In this document: positions 11,453 through 23,684 of the stretch, one piece after another | Numbering within the stretch: position 1 is the first letter of the stretch | Layout of the letters: every line of letters starts with the position of its first letter | Origin: Conus ventricosus | Taxonomy: Eukaryota; Mollusca; Gastropoda; Neogastropoda; Conidae | Length of the DNA: 64,000 nt | Assembly (NCBI GenBank): GCA_018398815.1 | Contig: CM031626.1 | Coordinates: 37,888,479 to 37,952,478, forward strand | Direction of reading: 5' to 3' | The notes under the pieces: model-generated | Database searches by the model: none | What the model was told of the DNA's origin: nothing | The model's input: the letters and a program-made list of their open reading frames with translations, nothing else | Translations under genes and position numbers: made by a program

Positions 11453-12443
11453 AAGGAATATTAAAATACTCTACAAATTTGTTTCAAGCATCTGGCTGGC
11501 TATCTTCAGGATGATATTTGGGTTGCCCACCGCCGGTGTTATATAACAACACAACAACACAAATAAAAGTAAGAAAAACAGGAAAAGAAAAATCATATGG
11601 TTCAACCCTCCATACAACGGGAAACTCAAAACAAACATAGGGAAAGAATTCTTTAAAATCTTAACAACTTCATTCCCAAAAGAACACAAACTGTCACAAA
11701 TATTCAACAAAAACACCGTCAAACTATCATACTCATGTATGCCCAACCTCAAAAACCTAAGTGATGCATCCAACAAAACGAAAATCAACACAGCAAAGAA
11801 GGGTGAAGAAAGGAAATCTTGCAATTGCATCAAAAAGAGCAGTGCCCCCTAAGCAATAAATGCCTTTACAACAACATTGTATACCAAGCCACTGTGACAT
11901 CAGAAAATGAAAAAGGAACATACATAGGGATCACTGTAAACCACTTCAAAACCAGATATGCAAACCACAAACAGTCATTTAATAAAGAAAAATACAAAAA
12001 CCAAACAGAACTGAGTAAGTATATCTGGAAACTTAAAGACGCAAAAACAAACTACAATATATCCTGGAAAATCATAAAAAGAGCATCATCATACAGCAAC
12101 ATTTCAAAAAGGTGCAACCTATGTTTAACTGAAAAATGGTTAATACTATGCAAATCACACTTAGCAACTCTAAACACCAAAACAGAAATAGTAAACAACT
12201 GCAGGCATAAATGGAAATCATTGTTTGTTAATACACCCAAAGCCAAAACCTGAAAACCTCAAAAAACACGTGCAGCCAACCCGCACGTGCAAACAACCGC
12301 AAACTGGAGCCCACATGCTATATAACACCGGCGGTAGGCTAACCAAAATCATCCTGACGACAGCGAAAAGCTTGAAACAAATTTGTAGATGATTGATTTT
12401 TAAAAACCTTATTTTAACAAATGTTGCTCCCCAAGGGGTTGAG
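11453..12443 (+). mobile_element. Penelope-like retroelement, 3' part with inverted terminal repeats
   Basis: The left end (11475-11545) and right end (12318-12388) are inverted copies of each other: CTACAAATTTGTTTCAAGC near 11471 faces GCTTGAAACAAATTTGTAG near 12370, and both reach an ACCGCCGGTGTTATATA-type string inside. Between them lies the C-terminal coding region with the GIY-YIG domain; the reverse transcriptase core is absent. The left terminal repeat is cut short by the end of Polinton copy A at 11452. Confidence 0.75.
11590..12253 (+). pseudogene. Penelope-like element GIY-YIG endonuclease region
   Basis: From about 11590 the plus-strand translation shows the post-RT linker of Penelope-like elements (WFNPPYNGKLKTNIGKEF, then LSYSCMPNL). 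After a stop near 11850 the frame 11819-12253 continues with a Cys-containing stretch (CPLSNKCLYNN) and the GIY-YIG core: IVYQATVTS, GTYIGITVNHFKTRYANHK, ELSKYIWKLKD. It ends with the cysteine pair in RCNLCLTEKWLIL and NCRHKWKSL. The Arg of the HFKTRYANH helix is kept. This endonuclease nicks the target DNA during retrotransposition. Without an RT domain the copy cannot move itself. Confidence 0.8.
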
Positions 12444-12478
12444 CACTCTGAAAATCATTTTAGGAATTTTAATCACAT

Positions 12479-13457
<979 letters not shown>

Positions 13458-13666
13458 GTTTTGTTTTGTTTGATTTAGTGTCTTTTCACAAAATAATGTT
13501 TCTAGACGGATCTTGAAATCATCCTGAACGACATAAGTATTTTATCACAAATAGGAATACCCCATCATTTCATACCCCCCAACAATGTAATACCCTGGAA
13601 TAAAAATCAATAAACGATACTTTTTTTAAAAATTTTTCAAAACGAGCAAACTACAGAGCTGTTCCT

Positions 13667-13870
13667 ATAGGACTCCGAAGAAGAGATTTAGCTGCAGTGA
13701 CAAAAAGTGATTGATCATCAATAATGGCTTTGAGATTATCATCTTTAGAATTGTTTTTGACTTCCAGATAATCGGTCAAATATTGCTTTGTGACTGGACA
13801 ATAGAATAAAATATGGAACGTTAACATACTCTCTCCACAGGGACATCATTTAAACCAACTCTAATCCAGG
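13667..13870 (-). pseudogene. C-terminal tail of a non-LTR retrotransposon
   Basis: The minus-strand translation reads CPCGESMLTFHILFYCPVTK followed by a Leu/Lys-rich tail ending SLLRSPIGTAL before a stop. A C-x-C ... H ... C pattern with the string HILF-CP is typical of the zinc-knuckle tail after the reverse transcriptase in CR1/Jockey-like elements. Nothing upstream on the minus strand (to 14000) is clearly RT. Confidence 0.5.
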
Positions 13871-14161
13871 CCTCTAATAAGCCTACTTACACTAGAGAAT
13901 GCACGCAAGATTTACTTACAACAAAATTAGAGAAAAAGCAATACCATATGCACTAACCAAGCAAATATCTATTACAAATCTGAAATCTCCACCAGCTCTA
14001 AGTCGTGTGGCCATATAAAGATAAACATTATGTTTCTACTGAAATTCTCTCCCTTTCTCTTCATACACGTGGCCCGCAACCAACTACGTCACACATACAC
14101 AACACTGCAAAAGACACACGCACCCACTACCTGACTTCTCGATTGACCATTTTATTTTGGC

Positions 14162-14353
14162 CTACAGCCCCGTCATTCTTTCTTCACTCTCTAACCCACG
14201 TTGTCGTACCCCACGACATGTGCTGCATTGTGCACAGAAACGCCTGATATCGCCAAGGATACCCGGCCAGTAGTACTCTTGCGTCACAACCTTTTGTGTG
14301 GCCTTTCTACCGAGATGGCCCGAGGCTGACGTCACATGATTGTCGGACATCAC
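14162..14353 (-). pseudogene. Gypsy integrase H2C2 zinc-binding domain
   Basis: The frame contains HVTSASGHLGRKATQKVVTQ, then YYWPGILGDIRRFCAQCSTC: the His-x-His...Cys-x2-Cys arrangement of the integrase N-terminal domain (GHLG-KT ... YYWP ... C--C). The catalytic core that should follow is absent; after the CRGVRQRGLE linker the frame ends. Confidence 0.8.
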
Positions 14354-14529
14354 CCCCTTTCTGTGCTGCCTAGGAACAACAACCTGCTTCTTCGTTTTTC
14401 CGAACGCGAATGTGTAAAAGTTCGGTACAATATGCCGTTGTCTAACTCGAACCCTATTGTACCCTCTTTAACATTTTTCTTCTGCCCTCTGTGAGCAAAA
14501 CCAACCAGTTTTCTAAGCGAGTAGTCGCC

Positions 14530-15012
14530 CTATTTTTCTGCTCGTAAGTGAGTGGGGTTAGTCTCACCGGACACGCTGCAATGCTTTCTGGAGTGTTTGA
14601 CTGCCTGGGGCCTTTTCCTCACGTGATTTCTTTTCTCTGATTCAGCACAGAAATCAGGGTCTGGGTTTTCGTACCTACGTGCTCCTGAAATATTTCCAAT
14701 TACAAGATCATACGGCGGCTTTGGGACAGCCAAAGCTTGTACAGTCCCACTATAAAATGGTGTATCAATAAACACCTGGGCTGTGTTGAATTCTGCTACT
14801 GTTCCATCTATTTGTCTACACCTCTGTGTTTTTCCTGTGAATTGTCCCTTCTTAACCAGGGATTCCTTCACCATTACGACAGTGCACCCAGAGTCTCTAA
14901 TGACAGTAACCACATTGTCCCCCACTCTGCCTTTTGTGCACATCCATGTTATCACCTGAATCTGTGAACACACAGCACAATCCAGACAAACCAACACTGT
15001 CATCTTTTCCAT
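14530..15012 (-). pseudogene. Gypsy aspartic protease region
   Basis: The frame holds VIRDSGCTVVMVKESLV, with the Asp-Ser-Gly of retroelement proteases, then GTVAEFNTAQVFIDTPFYSG and PPYDLVIGNISGAR, matching the second half (hydrophobic-IGN) of this clade's protease. It starts downstream of the degenerate zinc knuckle and ends where RT should begin. The remaining 3' part is not recognisable as RT. Confidence 0.7.
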
Positions 15013-15059
15013 CTCTTTCTACCTGCCTCTCACTTGGCCTGACCCTCATTGCTGCTGCT

Positions 15060-15125
15060 TTCTGTCCCTAGCCAAGTGCCCTGTCTTGTTGCACATGAAG
15101 CAGGTATGCTCATCTACAGCCTTAA
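15060..15125 (-). pseudogene. Degenerate gag zinc knuckle
   Basis: The minus-strand frame reads CFMCNKTGHLARDRK: C-x2-C-x4-H is intact, but the expected final Cys four residues after His is Arg, so one metal ligand is lost or misread. Confidence 0.6.
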
Positions 15126-15487
15126 CCACGGTGGGCCTTCACCCTTGTTTTGCTCACATGATGCCATGGGCCTACGGCTGTGCAACACTGGCCCGTTGCG
15201 TGAGATATGTGCTGGCCTGCTATCCTCTGAATATGTCTCCGGGCTTTCCTCTTGTTCAGGCAAATTCACGCCTCACTTCCAGGTAAGTCTCTGCCACCTG
15301 AAGTACCACAGCTAATGTGGTTGCACCTTTTTCCTTAATGTGGATTGTAAGTCCTGTCCCACAACCGTCAAGTATCTGTTCTTTCATCACCAGTGTCTTG
15401 AGGCCTTCAAAATCACTGTCCACACCACTCAGTTCTACCCACTTGTTAAAATAGTGATCTAGTCCAACTCGGAACTGTGTGTATGTC

Positions 15488-16080
15488 TCACCATGTTCGA
15501 TTCTTACGCCTAAAACCTTCTTCAGTCAAATCATATGCCTTTAGTACTGCTTGTTTCACCTTGTCAAAATCTCTCTGATCAACTCTGGGTAAGGTGGAAA
15601 CAGTGTGTAACGCACGACCTGTCAACAAGGCAGACAGGTTTAATGCCCAGTCATCTTCAGGCCAACCCTCGTGCTTGGCAACCAATTCAAACTGACTGAT
15701 ATAGGCATCGATCAAATCAGTTTCTTCTCTGAACAGTGGGAGTTTAAGTCTCGGTGCACAACTTAGTCTGCAGCCTACTGACTCAGAACTGGTGTCTATT
15801 TCCCTGCGATGTTCAGACTTTATTCTTTCCAACTCTATTTGTTTGACTAAAATCTCTGATTCCGCTTCTGGTCTCGCTCTGGCAGCTGCACTCTCTGCAT
15901 CTGCTCTTGTTTTGGCCACGGCACTCTCTGCCTCTGTTTTTGCTTTGGCAGCTAAAACTCTGCATCGGCTTTACCCTTCGTTTGCACCCATTTTTTCAGT
16001 TTTAAGTCTCTCAGCCTCAGCTTTTTCCGGATTTTTTTAAAAGTCGAAGTTTTTTTCAGCCTCGGCCCTCTGAGTTTTTT
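15488..16080 (-). pseudogene. Gypsy gag-like protein
   Basis: The frame 15488-15919 has an Ala/Glu/Arg-rich N-terminal helix, then LKLPLFREETDLIDAYISQF, EGWPEDDWALNLSALLTGRA and VDQRDFDKVKQAVLKAYDLT. This pattern of helices is known from gag proteins of invertebrate gypsy elements. Similar Ala/Glu-rich coding continues upstream to about 16080 with frame breaks before sequence quality collapses. Confidence 0.65.
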
Positions 16081-17814
16081 TTTTTGACAGCTTTCGAGTG
16101 TTCCTTTTTGGGTTTTTCCCTTCTTTCACCCCTTTACCCCGGGTCAGTTTCCCTGCTGGGGTCTCTATAAATTTACGCAGTTCTTTCCCCTGTTACCCTT
16201 TGTTTTCCCCAAATTTCCCCCCCCCCCCCCCCCCCCGTTTTAAATGGGATTTAAGATTTTTCTTCTGCCATTTGTCGTTTTGCCCCCACTAAAGCAGTTT
16301 TCTTTTTTGGCCCCAAAAAAGGGTTTTACGTTTATCTATAAACGTTAGGGATTTCAAAAAGCAGGGGGAATTTTCCTAACCAAAGGGCATTAATCAAAAA
16401 AACCACGTTCTGTGAGAGTTAAGACTAGAACCCCTTTGTTTTTCGTTTCTCTGAACGGGCCATTGATTAATATAACCAAAACCCACACACAAGTCAATAC
16501 TTTAAACCTTTAAAGAAAATAAAAGGGGGGTAATTAGAAAGAGCTAATTAAAATTGCCTTTTGTATTTCTCTATTTTTCCCCTTTTTTTTCCCTCCCGAG
16601 GGGCTAATTTGGGGTTTACAATTCCCCGGCAGGTCGCCACTTTGCCCGGGGCAGGGGGAAAAACGTGATGGGGTTTTTGGGTTAAGTGCACTAAGTTTAT
16701 GTTTTAGGGCAGGTAAACACACCAAAGTTATCCTTTCACTCATAACCCCATATGCCCCCTTTCGCCCCAAAATTCACCTCTTTTGGGAAAGGGATTGGGC
16801 AGCATTGTTTTTTTCTTTTAAAAAACGATGAGCACAAGAAATAAAATTTTATGCTACTTATGATCAAAAATGAAAAAAACCAATTTCACCCAAAATGAAC
16901 AAATGAAAAACATCAAAGATCTTTTCTTTCCCAATCCCGGGTTATAATAAAAAAGACTTCTTCCCCGCCGGTTTTTTAACACACAAACCCGCTTTCACCC
17001 CCACACCAAAGTTCTTGAACAAATTTTCTTCAAGTTTCTTTGCACTGCTTGATGGTGACGCCCCTTGGGTTTACTTGGGTTCAAAGGGTTCAGAACTGTG
17101 TCTTCTGGTTGTCTTTTGGGATCTCGATGAAAAAATCTTCTTCTTTGTCTCCTTCACCCCACCCTGGGTTCCAAAATTTAGTTTGTGTGTCTTTCCCCCC
17201 CTCTGGGGCCCTTTAACTTTGTTTCCCTTCTTCGCAGTTGTTTTAACCCCTAAGATTTTTCTGTTTCTTCTAATTTCCCCCGACCACGTTTCATTTTGAC
17301 CCAAAAAAAACCTCCTCACTTCTCCCCTTTTTTCTTCCCCTCTCTCTCTCTCTCCTTCTTCTTCCCCTCTCTCTCTCTCTCTCTCTTCTCTTTCTGTGGT
17401 TGGGCTTCTCCCTGCAGTCGTTTTCCCTCAGTTTTTAGGGATGGAAAAAAAGGTTTTCCCCCCGGGCCCCGGTTTGTCCATGCCGTTTCTCAAACCCCTA
17501 GTTCAAAAATTTTCCCTGAAATTTTCCTTTCGTTCATTTTGACCCCCACATCAGCGTTACAAACATCCCCACCTAAATTTATTTGCAAAAAACTTTTGGG
17601 ACCGAGGGGCATCAACCCTTTTCCCGGGCCCCACCCTTTAGTGTTAACCCTTTAAAAAAGGGAATTATCTTAAGGAGGGCTACGACAACATCCACGCGAA
17701 ATTTAACCAAACCGGGCAATAGCCCAAAACAGTGACCCCCGGCAAAATTTTCCAAACTGAACGAGTCAAAAACTCCCGGGTTTCAATGATGTTTTTCAAA
17801 AGAACCTCAGCTGA
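16081..17814. other. Noisy pyrimidine-rich tract, no gene recognised
   Basis: Long C and T homopolymers (a run of ~18 C at 16220) and many GGGG/CCCC/AAAA runs suggest a poorly polished consensus. It probably includes the 5' leader or LTR of the gypsy element, but no LTR boundary is visible. Open frames are short and without known motifs. A CT-rich stretch lies at 17340-17392. Confidence 0.45.
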
Positions 17815-18010
17815 TGAGGGGATTTAGCCCCCCAATTGGTGCACCGAGGTCCCGTGGTTTAAACCCTCCCCCCCTTTCCCCCTATCGGGAAGGTCGAAAA
17901 TCTTTTACTAATTAGGTGCCATTTTGTCACCTGAACCCCTTCATCCCCTTGACACAGTTCGCGGGTGTGGTGGGTACGGCGCCCTGGGTTAAAGGGTTGT
18001 TTTTATTTGT
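17815..18010 (+). repeat. tRNA-derived SINE candidate
   Basis: 17823-17840 resembles a pol III A box (TTAGCCCCCCAATTGGT), and 17855-17867 (GTGGTTTAAACCC) resembles a B box at the expected ~30-bp distance. This gives a tRNA-like head. The following ~140 bp would be the body. The box sequences look degraded, in line with the noisy surroundings. Confidence 0.4.
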
Positions 18011-18117
18011 TTTTCTACGTACAAAGTCCCCTTTTCCTCTAAGCGTTTAAGGCCCTTTTTTGAGAAATTTAACGCCCTTTTAAGGAAAAAATTTCCCCCT
18101 AATAACGTAGGTTTTTT

Positions 18118-18830
18118 TTGTGGGTGAATGGGGGGGTTATAAATGCTTCTCAAAAGAGGGCCTTTTTGCTAGCTTATAGTCTCAAGGGGGAGACAACTCC
18201 AATAGGGAAAAAATCACTAACATATAATCCCGGTAGATTCCCTTTTTTTGAAACCTGGGTTTTTTTCTCCTCCAGTAACCCCAGAAAGTTAGTAAGTTGA
18301 CTCCTCTGCCTTTTTTGGTTTTAAGAAGAATGCTATCCAGAAAATGCTTTTGGGGTGGGAAAACCGTAGTATGTTTTTGAGTTTTCAGAAAACCCAAAAA
18401 AGGTGCTACCTAAGAAGCAAAGAAAGTAAAGAAAAAGCAAATCAAGCTATATTTTCTTGCGGGAAAAATAGAAAATATAAAAGGGTAAAAGTCTTAAGAC
18501 AACCCAAAGGGGTGAGGGCCCGTACTTGGAATGAATCCCCAAGGGGGCTTTTAAAAAACAATAAAATAATGAAAATTTCCCGGGAAAAAATAACCCAGCA
18601 CCTTCCAGCAAAATTCAGAGCCGCTTTTTTTTTGCCTTTGGTGCAAGAAAAATTTTCAATTTTTAAAGAAAACTTGCTTCTTTTGTCTTTGATTGAAGAA
18701 TTAGGGGGGGAAAAATAAGCAAATTTAATCTGCAGTGGTAGATAAATTCCCCCTAGCTAACGTATGTGCTTGAGTGGGTGGATGGGGAATAATAAATGCT
18801 TCTCTTTGTTTATAATTGAATATTGGCAGC
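18118..18830 (-). repeat. Inverted diverged copy of the tandem repeat at 195-1558
   Basis: Read on the minus strand this matches a full unit of the left repeat, including the stretch around TCCCCATTCACCCACTCAAG and the segment with GAGTTTCCTCC and GGAGATTGTCTCCCCCTTGG. Many single-base differences are homopolymer-length changes. Confidence 0.7.
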
Positions 18831-19426
18831 AACGTCTTTCAATAGAAAAACCTGAAGACACTTTCCCATTTCCTATTACGTAAGACTTTATCTTATTGCA
18901 AAAGTAACTTTATGCTGATAAATACGATTTTTCCCCCTTTCCACCGATTTCAAAAGGAGATAGTCGAGGTGGCAGTAAGGCTTTATAAACACACTCTTTT
19001 CCTCATGCAGTTTTTGTAAATTTATTTGGGAATGGATAGACAAAATTAAAATTAGGTCTCTAGAGTCAGTTCAAGACGATGGCAAACTCGACGCTGCCGA
19101 TGTGAGGACGGCGAGGAGGAATGGACAATGTCACCGAGGGAACGCTCAGAGGACTGACTGCCCAGAATTCCGTTGCAGCAAGGAAGGAACGTTTCTGCAT
19201 TCACCTCAATTTGGTTGTACGGCCACACCGCGCGAACAAATGGAGCAGGATGAGACAAAAAAGGGTCCCCTCTCCCGCCTTTTCTCAACAAAAAAAACAA
19301 CAACAGCTAAACAAACAAACAAACAAACAAACAAAACCCACGAAATTGGGCCAGAACCATGCTTTAATTTTGCTCGCATTGTTTGAGCACACTCTTTGGC
19401 AAGTAGTTTAAAATGATAATGATGAT

Positions 19427-19430
<4 letters not shown>
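18831..19430. other. Unassigned sequence
   Basis: No recognised gene. 19050-19300 is somewhat GC-richer and open on both strands, which could be an exon remnant but shows no domain. (CAAA)n occurs at 19308-19333. Confidence 0.3.
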
Positions 19431-19473
<43 letters not shown>

Positions 19474-19479
19474 AGAGAG

Positions 19480-19512
<33 letters not shown>

Positions 19513-19770
19513 AACAGACATACAGACAGACAGACAAATCGACAAACAGACAAATCGACAAACAGACAAATAGAAAAACAGACAGAAGAAGAAGAAGAAG
19601 AAGAAGAAGAAGAAGAAAAAAGAAGAAGAAGAAGAAGAAGAAGTTGAAGAAGAAGAAGAAAGAAGAAGAAGAAGAAAGAAGAAGAAGAAGAACGAGGAGG
19701 AGGAGGAGGAGGAGGAGGAGGAGGAGGAGGAGGAGGAGGAGGACGAGGAGGAAAGAAAACAAGAAGAATA
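19429..19770. repeat. (GA)n, (GACA)n, (GAA)n and (GAG)n simple-repeat block
   Basis: Successive purine-rich simple repeats of different unit length. All long open frames across it are low-complexity. Confidence 0.97.
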
Positions 19771-20009
19771 AGCAAGAAGATTTGTCTTTCAGTGAAAAGA
19801 TTCCATCTTATGTGGCTAAAGGAATCAAAAGGTAGGATAATAAAACTCTTTGTTGCTGTCACCTTGTGTCTATTCATAGGTTGTCCTGCGTCACATATTT
19901 GCATATCGGCTAAACATCGCCCTCGGAATTTCAAGATGGATAGAATGTACTCTTACATGCTGATCATACGTGCCTTTGAATAGCCAAAAGTTGCTCCTGC
20001 CAGACCAAC

Positions 20010-20250
20010 CAGAGTTGTTTATATGTATATTTGCCTGTAAACTGTGTGACTTCCCTGAAGGCGTATGTCTCTTTGTCCATCTCCAAACTGACTAGAGAAG
20101 CTCCACTTTTTGTGGCACTCTTTCTTGGGCATCCATCCGGGAGATTCCAGTTCTCCCCCGTCCACGTCCACTGTAAATGTAACATTCTTCCCCCAGCATC
20201 TATCTGACAAAGACAGTGAAACATGAGGTCGAAATGGACGAAACACTGTG
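20010..20250 (-). pseudogene. Possible C-type-lectin-like exon fragment
   Basis: The minus-strand frame has SGASLVSLEMDKETYAF, which resembles the conserved first half of C-type lectin-like domains (C...GASLVSIE...E...F). The Cys expected just before it (KECHKK) is visible in the neighbouring frame. No convincing splice sites were found at its edges. It may be one exon of the same minus-strand host gene as 23685-24229 and 32121-32480. Confidence 0.35.
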
Positions 20251-20420
20251 TTGATAGAAAAAGGACACTCATTGCTAGATAGCAGATTACCTGATGGTAA
20301 TTAGTCAACAACAATGCATCAATAATGTCAACTTAAAAAAAATCTTTTGGATGATGTAGTTATAAAGCAAGATGAGGACGAACCGTACTACAATCAGTTC
20401 TTCAATTTAACGTCTTTTCA

Positions 20421-22765
20421 CTAAATGTGATTTTAAAACAGTAAACAAGTGGGGTATGTTTTGCTCCCATAAGGAAACCTAACACAGAGTAACTTTTATT
20501 CAAGACTGGCACAGCCTTTTAAACTTGAATAAAGTCAGACAAATACAAAGACGAGCAATCTAATAGTGGGGGGAAAAACAAGCGCAAGCCAACAACTGAA
20601 CTGTCTGGCAAAGATTTGGACTTGAGAGGAGGAGAGAGGGGAGGGAGTTTGAAGATGGAGAAACTGGAAAATTGAAATTTAAAAAAAAAAAGGTCACAGA
20701 TATGAAAACTCTTCTCTAGCTGCATAAGGAAACCATCACAATACCTTTTGAAGGCAGATATATTTGTATTGCCTGCTCCGATGCCTTTCGCCCGCTGGAT
20801 CGGGACTCATCAGGGAGACACGGCTGGTTGTGTCTGCGCTCCCGGCGTCAATAGAGACACACCACAGTCCATAATACTGTGGTGTTCTCACACACCATGG
20901 GTGCAAAAAAGAATCCAATAGCACCCCAGAGCAGCCAGCGAAGAGTAGTAAATGCAACCAAACGAAAGAGTGGGGAGGAAAAAAAGTTGCTGTAAAACTA
21001 AAGACATTATGCAAATAATATAAAATGTTGGGGACAGTCTTTGAGACTACGCCTGAGGATCCACCCAAAGATGCAAGGAGATCAAAAGACAAACACACAA
21101 ACGGACAGAAACAAATACAAATAACCTCAATTTAATCAAAGCAAAATCGGAAATGAAATGAGGTAGGGAACGGTAAACGATAAACAGTAAACAAGTGGGG
21201 TATGTTTTGCTCCCATAAGGAAACCTAACACAGAGTAACTTTTATTCAAGACTGGCACAGCCTTTTAAAAATTGAATAAAGTCAGACAAATACATAGACG
21301 AACAATCTAATAGTGGGGGAAAAAACAAGCGCAGGCCAACAAATGAACTGTCTGGCAAAGATTTGGACTTGAGAGGAGGAGAGAGGGGAGGGGAGTTTGA
21401 AGATGGAGAAACTGGGAAAATGAAATTAAAAAAAAAATGTTACAGATATGAAAACTCTTCTCTAGCTGCATAAGGGAACCATCGCAATCCCTGGGGTGCT
21501 ATTGGATTCTTTTTTGCACCCATGGTGGTGAGAACACCACAGTACTATGGACTGTGGTGTTCTCTATTTGACGCCGGGAGCGCAGACACAACCAGCCGTG
21601 TCTCCCTGATGAGTCCCGATCCAGCGGGCGAAAGGCCTCGGAAGCAGCAATACAAATATATCTGCCTTCAAAAGGGATTGCGATGGTTCCCTTATGCAGC
21701 TAGAGAAGAGTTTTCATATCTGTAACTTTTTTTTTTTTAAGTTCATTTTCCCATTTCTCCATCTTCAAACTCCCTCCCCTCTCTCCTCCTCTCAAGTCCA
21801 AATCTTTGCCAGACAGTTCAGTTGTTGGCCTGCGCTTTTTTTCCCCCCACTATTAGATGTTCGTCTATGAATTTGTCTGACTTATTCAAGTTTAAAAGGC
21901 TGTGCCATTCTTGAATAAAAGTTACTCTGTGTTAGGTTTCCTTATGGGAGCAAAACATACCCCACTTGTTTACTGTTTATCGTTTACTGTTCCCTACCTC
22001 ATTTCATTTCGATTTTGCTTTGATTAAATTGAGGTTATTTGTATTTGTTTCTGTCCGTCTGTGTGTTTGTCTTTTGATCTCCCTTGCTCCTTGGCTGGAT
22101 CCTCAGGCGTAGGCTCAAAGACTGTCCCCTACATTTTATAATATTGCATAATGTCTTTATTTTACAGCAACTTTTTTCCTCCCACATTTTCGTGTGGCTG
22201 CATTTACTACTCTTCGCTGGCTGCTCTGGGGGTGCTATTGGATTCTTTTTTGCACCCATGGTGGTGAGAACAAACCACAGTATTATGGACTGTGGTGTGT
22301 CTCTATTTGACGCCGGGAGTGCAGACACAACCAGCCGTGTCTCCCTGATGTGCCCCGATCCAGCGGGCGAAAGCCTCGGAGCAGGCAATACAAATATATC
22401 TGCCTTCAAAGGGGATTGCGATGGTTCCCTTATGCAGCTAGAGAAGAGTTTTCATATCTGGTACATTTTGTTTTTTTTAATTTCATTTTCCCAGTTTCTC
22501 CATCTTCAAACTCCCCTCCCCTCTCTCCTCCTCTCAAGTCCAAATCTTTGCCAGACAGTTCAGTTGTTGGCCTGCGCTTGTTTTTTCCCCCCTATTAGAT
22601 TGTTCGTCTATGTATTTGTCTGACTTTATTCAAATTTAAAAGGCTGTGCCAGTCTTGAATAAAAGTTACTCTGTGTTAGGTTTCCTTATGGGAGCAAAAC
22701 ATACCCCACTTGTTTACTGTTTATCGTTTACTGTTCCCTACCTCATTTCATTTCCTAAATGTGAT
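20421..22765. mobile_element. 2.3-kb fold-back element with 11-bp target duplication
   Basis: A ~740-bp unit occurs about four times: two in minus orientation (20432-21180 and part of 21181-21500), then after a switch at about 21500 two in plus orientation (21500-22010 partial, 22011-22754). The whole is an imperfect palindrome. CTAAATGTGAT flanks it directly at 20421-20431 and 22755-22765, which looks like a target-site duplication. Each unit contains an open stretch (best 22084-22623) with one hydrophobic segment; I do not recognise it. Confidence 0.75.
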
Positions 22766-22775
22766 ATTAGACAAG

Positions 22776-22892
22776 GTGTGTGTGTGTGGGGGGGGGGGGG
22801 GGTTGCGTGTGTGTGTTTGAGTATGTGCGTGCAGCGTGCGTACGTGAGTGCACGCGTGCGTGTGCGTGTGCGTGTGTGCGTGTATGTGTGAT
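22776..22892. repeat. (GT)n with G-run
   Basis: GT repeat with a 14-G run and GTGC interruptions just after the fold-back element's right target duplication. Confidence 0.9.
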
Positions 22893-23112
22893 GATGACAA
22901 ACTCTAAGTAAGGATTAAACTAAAAAAACTAACAAAAAATAACTGTACAAAATAAGACCATGGAACAGCAATTACAGGATTGAGCCAACTGGGCTTAACA
23001 TGAGAATTCGTACAAAATTTAAGAGACATAGTATCCTGGAATATGCGCTTTGAAGCATCCTTTCTAAATTCTGAGAAATCGGAATCAAAATAGGGGCAAA
23101 ATTATAGAATGT

Positions 23113-23350
23113 GTGTTGTACAATTATCAAGGGCGCCGCAAGGACATCGAATATTCTGATATATTTTGTTCTGAATGCATTTATTTTAACCGAAATAATA
23201 AGGAGAGACGTTGTTTACTGTGTCTTGGATGTAATCCTTTGTTTGTATTTCGGTTTACTGGATTTACTGAGGAAGCCCTTTTAAAAAGATTACTTGCTCG
23301 AGAGTTCGTACAACAAAGTATAGAAGAGTCGGGTTTGTGTATTCGGGGGA
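23113..23350 (+). CDS. Unidentified open frame with paired cysteines
   Basis: Before it enters the GT tract, this frame reads non-repetitive sequence with two CxxC-type pairs (FCSECIYFN, RRCLLCLGCN) and a charged helix (EEALLKRLLAREFVQQSIEE). That could be an exon encoding a small zinc-binding protein, but I recognise no family and see no splice sites. Chance is a real alternative. Confidence 0.25.
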
Positions 23351-23351
23351 G

Positions 23352-23580
<229 letters not shown>

Positions 23581-23684
23581 GGGACACCAGGCTGTTTACA
23601 AAAATCCGTAGACGACGTCGCCACCGGCAGTTTCCTCCATTCAATTCACATATCTGCTGAGTCATCACGTTGTTTTCACTTTAC

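Larger units (their letters stand above)
14160..16080 (-). mobile_element. Ty3/gypsy LTR retrotransposon, internally deleted
   Basis: Reading down the minus strand: gag (15488-15919 and upstream), a degenerate zinc knuckle (~15070-15120), a retropepsin-like region (14530-15012), and then directly an integrase zinc-binding domain (14162-14353). The ~180 bp between protease and integrase cannot hold the reverse transcriptase and RNase H that normally separate them, so ~1.5 kb is missing. No LTRs are identified. Confidence 0.75.

Noticed and set aside
19206..19934. 242-codon minus frame and the opposite Arg/Glu/Lys-rich frame
   Set aside because: Both derive from (GA)n, (GAA)n and (GAG)n simple repeats.
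21522..22623. Open frames inside the fold-back element as protein-coding genes
   Set aside because: The frames change between the copies of the unit and show no known domain; repetition alone explains their recurrence. Kept only as part of the repeat description.
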